Assembly: GCA_934351705.1 (NCBI GenBank)
Contig: CAKRJK010000045.1
Span: 1-9,031, forward strand
Reading direction: 5' to 3'
Length of the DNA: 9,031 bases
Source of the DNA: an uncultured Lachnospiraceae bacterium
GTDB lineage: Bacteria; Bacillota; Clostridia; Lachnospirales; Lachnospiraceae
Shown here piece by piece: positions 5,363 to 9,031 of the stretch (position 1 is the first letter of the stretch; the number at the start of each line of letters is the position of its first letter). The position numbers were made by a program, and so were the translations under genes. Below the pieces are notes generated by a model, which did not search any database, had not been told where the DNA came from, and was given only the letters and a program-made list of their open reading frames with translations.

Positions 5363-7243
5363 CTAACTCTCCCCCTCTTCTCCAATGCTCGTAACCGCAT
5401 TCGGATACTGTGACTGATAACATGCTATCTCATCCAGAAATCTCTGTCCGTATTTTTCAAGTTTATTTGCACCCACACCGGACACCTCTAACATTTCCCG
5501 CCTGTCTGACGGCATTTTTACACACATATCAATTAAAGTTTTGTCGCTGAACACTATATACGGCGGTATAGCTTCTTCTCTTGCAATGGTAAGGCGAAGC
5601 TGTCTTAACTGCTCAAACAGGTCAAATCCTGCCCCTGTCAATGCATCGGTACGTTTCCTCGTCACAGATTTCTTTTTCTTGGCCGGCTCCTTTTCCTCAT
5701 GCACACGAATCATAACGTGTGTATGTTCATCCTTTAACTCGCTGATGTCACCCATTTGAATGACACTGTACCGTCCCTCGGTCTGGTGTAAATAACCATC
5801 TAAAATCATTTGGTTGAGTAGGACTTTAAGTTCTGCCTCGCTGTAATCTTTTAAGGCTCCGTATGATTTTGCTTTTGTCATTCCCAATTCTTTTAGTCTT
5901 GCCCGATTTGCTCCTAACAACGTTCCCAGGACAACTGCCTGTCCGTATCTTCCTCTTGTCTCGGCAACGCAGTTAATCATCCACCTTGCTGCCTGCGTCA
6001 TGTCAATTTCCCGATATGTACGATGACAATTTCCGCAATTATCACACGGTTCCGATGTTTTTTCTCCAAAGTACTCTAAAATATAGTTGCGCAGACATTC
6101 GGTGGTTCTGCAATATCCCTCCATTACTTGTAAACGTCTCGCGTCTCTTTGCCGGATCAGCTCTGCATCTTCCTCGTCAATCTCCGTAAAATCCTTTTTT
6201 TCCAATAGGAATTTATTCAAAATAATATCCTGTGCCGAAAACAAAAGAATACACTGCGCGGGTTCACCGTCCCGTCCCGCACGTCCTGCTTCCTGATAAT
6301 AATTTTCCATACTCTGCGGCATATTGTAATGGATGACATAGCGGACATTTGATTTGTCTATTCCCATCCCGAATGCATTTGTTGCCACGATTACCAGACT
6401 GCGGTCGTAAATAAAATCATCCTGACATTTCTTTCTCGTTCCGTTTGCCATTCCCGCATGGTACTTCGTGACCGGGACACCTTTTTTCAATAATAGTTCG
6501 TGTATGGTATCTACATTTTTTCGCGTTGCGCAATAAATAATTCCGCTTTCATTCGGATGATTTTCGATATATTCCATAATAAAATCATCTTTTCTTTTCA
6601 TATTTTCCACACGATAATATAAATTTTGCCTGTCAAATCCAGTGACCACAATATTCGGATTTTGTAATTTCAAAATACAGTTAATATCATTTTTGACTTC
6701 CTTTGTGGCAGTTGCCGTAAACGCACTGATGATCGGTCTTTTCGGCAGACCGTCCACGAAATCTACAATTTTCAGATAGCTCGGTCTGAAATCCTGTCCC
6801 CACTGCGAAATACAGTGTGCTTCATCCACCGTGACCATTGCTATGTCCGCCTGCTCTGCAAAATACAGAAATTCTCTGCTCTCTAAACGTTCCGGTGCAA
6901 CGTAGATAATCTTATACAGGCCATTCGCAGCCATTTGAAGTGCTTTATCTATCTGTACGTCTGTAAGTGTGGAATTGATATAAGCCGCGTGGATTCCGGC
7001 CTCGTTGAGTGCTTTGACCTGATCCTGCATTAATGAGATCAGCGGAGAAATGACCAGTGTAATTCCTGAGAGCATAAGTGCTGGCACTTGATAACAGATG
7101 GATTTTCCCGCTCCTGTCGGCATGATTGCTAAGGCGTCCTGCCCTGACAGGATGGTGTCGATAATATTTTCCTGACCGTCACGAAAGGAATCGTAGCCGA
7201 AATATTGTTTTAGGGTTTCTTGTTTATTTGTTTTTTGGATCAT
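5363..7243 (-). CDS. recQ: RecQ-type ATP-dependent DNA helicase
   Basis: A complete 626-residue RecQ, close to the standard bacterial length of about 600. Walker A is MPTGAGKS at 41-48, the DEAH box is at 140-143, motif III is TATAT at 176-180 and motif VI is QEAGRAGRDG at 317-326. The RecQ zinc site is present as C383, C400, C403 and C406, followed by a winged-helix region (about 410-500), a basic linker (KKKK near 522) and an HRDC domain (about 537-610). It should unwind DNA 3' to 5'. Start ATG 7243 has GAGG nine bases upstream, inside the end of the preceding gene; the gap is 6 bp. Placement between a helicase-nuclease and an HNH gene makes it likely to be a dedicated member of this operon rather than the cell's only housekeeping RecQ, but its sequence alone looks orthodox. 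Confidence 0.95.
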   Translation of the reverse strand: MIQKTNKQETLKQYFGYDSFRDGQENIIDTILSGQDALAIMPTGAGKSICYQVPALMLSGITLVISPLISLMQDQVKALNEAGIHAAYINSTLTDVQIDKALQMAANGLYKIIYVAPERLESREFLYFAEQADIAMVTVDEAHCISQWGQDFRPSYLKIVDFVDGLPKRPIISAFTATATKEVKNDINCILKLQNPNIVVTGFDRQNLYYRVENMKRKDDFIMEYIENHPNESGIIYCATRKNVDTIHELLLKKGVPVTKYHAGMANGTRKKCQDDFIYDRSLVIVATNAFGMGIDKSNVRYVIHYNMPQSMENYYQEAGRAGRDGEPAQCILLFSAQDIILNKFLLEKKDFTEIDEEDAELIRQRDARRLQVMEGYCRTTECLRNYILEYFGEKTSEPCDNCGNCHRTYREIDMTQAARWMINCVAETRGRYGQAVVLGTLLGANRARLKELGMTKAKSYGALKDYSEAELKVLLNQMILDGYLHQTEGRYSVIQMGDISELKDEHTHVMIRVHEEKEPAKKKKSVTRKRTDALTGAGFDLFEQLRQLRLTIAREEAIPPYIVFSDKTLIDMCVKMPSDRREMLEVSGVGANKLEKYGQRFLDEIACYQSQYPNAVTSIGEEGES

Positions 7244-7249
7244 TTTTGT

Positions 7250-9031
7250 TTACCTCACATTTTGAAAGTATCGTATCAAAATATTTTTGATATAGTTATA
7301 CCTTCTCGCGTATGAATTTTCTACCCGGATGAGTTCAAATCCATGTGCCCGGCAGATTTTATTTTTTTGTTCGTCTCTTGCTTTTACAAGGGCATTTTCC
7401 TGATGCTCTTTTCCGTCAAGTTCGATTGCAAGTATCGGTATGTCCTGACCTTTATATCCTTTTTCATAGACTACGAAATCGAATCGTCCTGTATAGAACA
7501 AATCATTATATGATTGATTTTCCCGAAATACGTGGGCTATGGCAACTTCCTTTTGTACCACACACCGGTTATTTGTATTCAGGACATTATCTAAGGCATG
7601 ATTTAAGGTCGTTAAAAATGCTGTTTCCGTCTGTGTGCTATACGGTTTAATTCCGAGTGCTCTTGATGACGTTTCCCTTGCAGTCATTTGTGCCTTGCCG
7701 TTTGTCTGAACATACTTTACAAGTTCGTATATGTCATCATCACTGTTCGTGTGCAGCCTGTTTAATTCGTTCATATCCGATAATATTACCAGCTGTTCTT
7801 TTGCTCTGGAAGTGGCTACATTGATCAGCTCTCTGTTGTTTTTCAACCAATCGTAGGTGCTTTGGTTTGTCTGCCTTGTCAACGCCAGCGAAAACAGGAC
7901 AACATCTTTTTCATCGCCCTGAAATGCGTGGACTGTCCCGCATGGCACATTTTGGATGTGATTTTCTTCCAGCATCGTGTGGAGCAATTCCTTTTGGTTT
8001 GTGAAGGGCGTAATGATACCGATGCTTTTATCAGGATTCTTCTTGATAAAATCTATAATCTCCTCCGCCTCTCTCGGTGATGTATTCTTATACGTTGTGG
8101 TATTTTCGGAAATATTTTTGAATACCAGCGGTGTGTCCTGCCTGCTTTGGCTCTTTATCACCAACTTATTATTGTAGTATTTTTTGTTGTTAAACGTGAT
8201 GATCTTCTCGTTGCAGCGATAATGATGACTGAGCAGAATTTCCTCGCTGACTGCGTCACAAGCCAGATAGGTTTTATATATGGAGTTTTTGATATAGTCA
8301 TATTCTTCTGTGATTGCATATATTTTTTTCATTTTTTCATTGTCTACCGGATTGAGAAGGATAACCGGGCTCAGCTGTTGTGGATCTCCTACCAGCATAA
8401 GACTTTTCCCTCTGATAATCGGCACAAGTGACATTGCAATATTTCCCTGACTTGCTTCATCCATAATGACCATGTCAAAATAAGTTCCCGGTTCTCCCAG
8501 TTTATGTGCCGATATGGATGTCGTCGCGATAATCGGAAAGATTTTCTGGAACTTTTTTAGATTTTCTTTTTTTCGTATATATGCGTTAAATTCCCGAACC
8601 TTCTTTTTCTCATCCTGACATTTCACAATGTTCATCAAATCCTGATTTTTGGGTTCTTTTAATCTCTGAATATATTTTGCCGAAGTATAATACAGATATT
8701 TCTTAAACATTTCCTCATCTTCGACAACGAGTTTTAACGCCTCCTCGTCGGTGATGTCTCCGATTTGAGATGACTTTTGACGGACTTCGGCTAATTGAAC
8801 TCCCTGTAACTCTGTCTGAAATGAGAGGTGTTTGTTTACATCAATCATCTTGAGAATGGCTTCTTCTCTTTCTTTGAGTTCAATCTTTTCTTCATGTTTC
8901 TGCAAAAGTTTTGTCAACTTCTCCGTTCGTTTTGTTTTGTCATCTTTGTTTCTTTCAAGCGTGCTGTCAAAAACGGTGATAGACTCTGTCCTTTCATATA
9001 AATCTTTTATGTCATTCAACGCCTGTAAAAC
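7250..9031 (-). CDS. SF1 DNA2/NAM7-like helicase fused to PD-(D/E)XK-like nuclease (partial, 5' end outside window)
   Basis: The frame is open to the right edge: GTT TTA CAG GCG precede the TTG at 9019, so that TTG is not a real start and the N-terminus, with Walker A, is missing. Counting from 9019, residues 1-160 are charged and helical, probably an insertion between motifs I and II. Helicase motifs follow: MDEAS (II, 186-190), GDPQQLSP (III, 211-218), HHYRCN (IV region, 265-270), GTVHAFQGDE (V, 361-370) and VATSRAKEQ (VI, 401-409). These are typical of UPF1/DNA2/NAM7 SF1B helicases. From about 455 a nuclease-like domain carries GRFDF (D514) and AIELDGKEH (E533, K537), as in DUF559/DUF2726-type restriction-like folds. 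It probably unwinds or translocates on nucleic acid and nicks or cuts it. It is followed 6 bp later by RecQ. Such fusions are common in antiphage islands; the exact family cannot be fixed without the N-terminus. Confidence 0.9.
   Translation of the reverse strand, partial: VLQALNDIKDLYERTESITVFDSTLERNKDDKTKRTEKLTKLLQKHEEKIELKEREEAILKMIDVNKHLSFQTELQGVQLAEVRQKSSQIGDITDEEALKLVVEDEEMFKKYLYYTSAKYIQRLKEPKNQDLMNIVKCQDEKKKVREFNAYIRKKENLKKFQKIFPIIATTSISAHKLGEPGTYFDMVIMDEASQGNIAMSLVPIIRGKSLMLVGDPQQLSPVILLNPVDNEKMKKIYAITEEYDYIKNSIYKTYLACDAVSEEILLSHHYRCNEKIITFNNKKYYNNKLVIKSQSRQDTPLVFKNISENTTTYKNTSPREAEEIIDFIKKNPDKSIGIITPFTNQKELLHTMLEENHIQNVPCGTVHAFQGDEKDVVLFSLALTRQTNQSTYDWLKNNRELINVATSRAKEQLVILSDMNELNRLHTNSDDDIYELVKYVQTNGKAQMTARETSSRALGIKPYSTQTETAFLTTLNHALDNVLNTNNRCVVQKEVAIAHVFRENQSYNDLFYTGRFDFVVYEKGYKGQDIPILAIELDGKEHQENALVKARDEQKNKICRAHGFELIRVENSYARRYNYIKNILIRYFQNVR

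Noticed and set aside
145..8431. Numerous open plus-strand frames of 60-100 codons.
   Set aside because: Nearly all lie antisense to well-supported minus-strand genes or overlap them, lack family motifs, and read as compositionally odd Phe/Ser/Cys-rich translations typical of shadow frames.
1..9031. Insertion sequence, integrase or attachment site explaining the island.
   Set aside because: No transposase, recombinase, tRNA or paired terminal repeats were seen in the window.

Overview
The window is AT-rich and every credible gene lies on the minus strand. Codon usage, Shine-Dalgarno sites and sigma-A-type promoters point to a low-GC Gram-positive organism, most likely a gut-type Clostridia/Lachnospiraceae; this is an inference from style, not from a marker gene. 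It reads as part of a defence island: two minus-strand transcription units, with what looks like a small independent RNA gene between them.

Right-hand unit (transcribed first, 9031 to 3378). It begins with an SF1 DNA2/NAM7-type helicase fused to a C-terminal PD-(D/E)XK-like nuclease. That gene is cut by the right edge, so its Walker A is outside the window. A full RecQ helicase follows 6 bp later and an HNH-domain protein 2 bp after that. After a 93-bp gap comes an orphan PemK/MazF-like protein with an N-terminal extension and a C-terminal coiled coil. The first three genes look like one operon of two helicases and two nuclease domains. The PemK-like gene may be the last gene of that operon or may have its own weak promoter.

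Intergenic stretch 3095-3377. A near-consensus promoter (TTGACT-16-TATAAT) overlaps the stop codon of the PemK-like gene. It is followed by two copies of a 14-bp hairpin-forming repeat 43 bp apart, a hairpin with a C(UACG)G tetraloop between them, and a strong intrinsic terminator. Together these predict an RNA of about 130 nt on the minus strand. Below the terminator is a second near-consensus promoter (TTGATA-17-TATAAT) whose spacer is itself an inverted repeat. It drives the left-hand unit.

Left-hand unit (3094 to beyond 1). It encodes a PP-loop PAPS-reductase-family protein with an N-terminal zinc ribbon and a C-terminal ferredoxin-like module. Next come a DUF4007 protein (12-bp gap) and a P-loop ATPase (ATGA overlap) cut by the left edge. 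PAPS reductase plus a large ATPase is the signature of sulfur-linked, BREX type 4-like defence loci; pglZ and brxL would be expected to the left, outside the window.

The part most likely to be undescribed is the small RNA gene directly beside an antitoxin-less PemK-like protein and between two defence operons.
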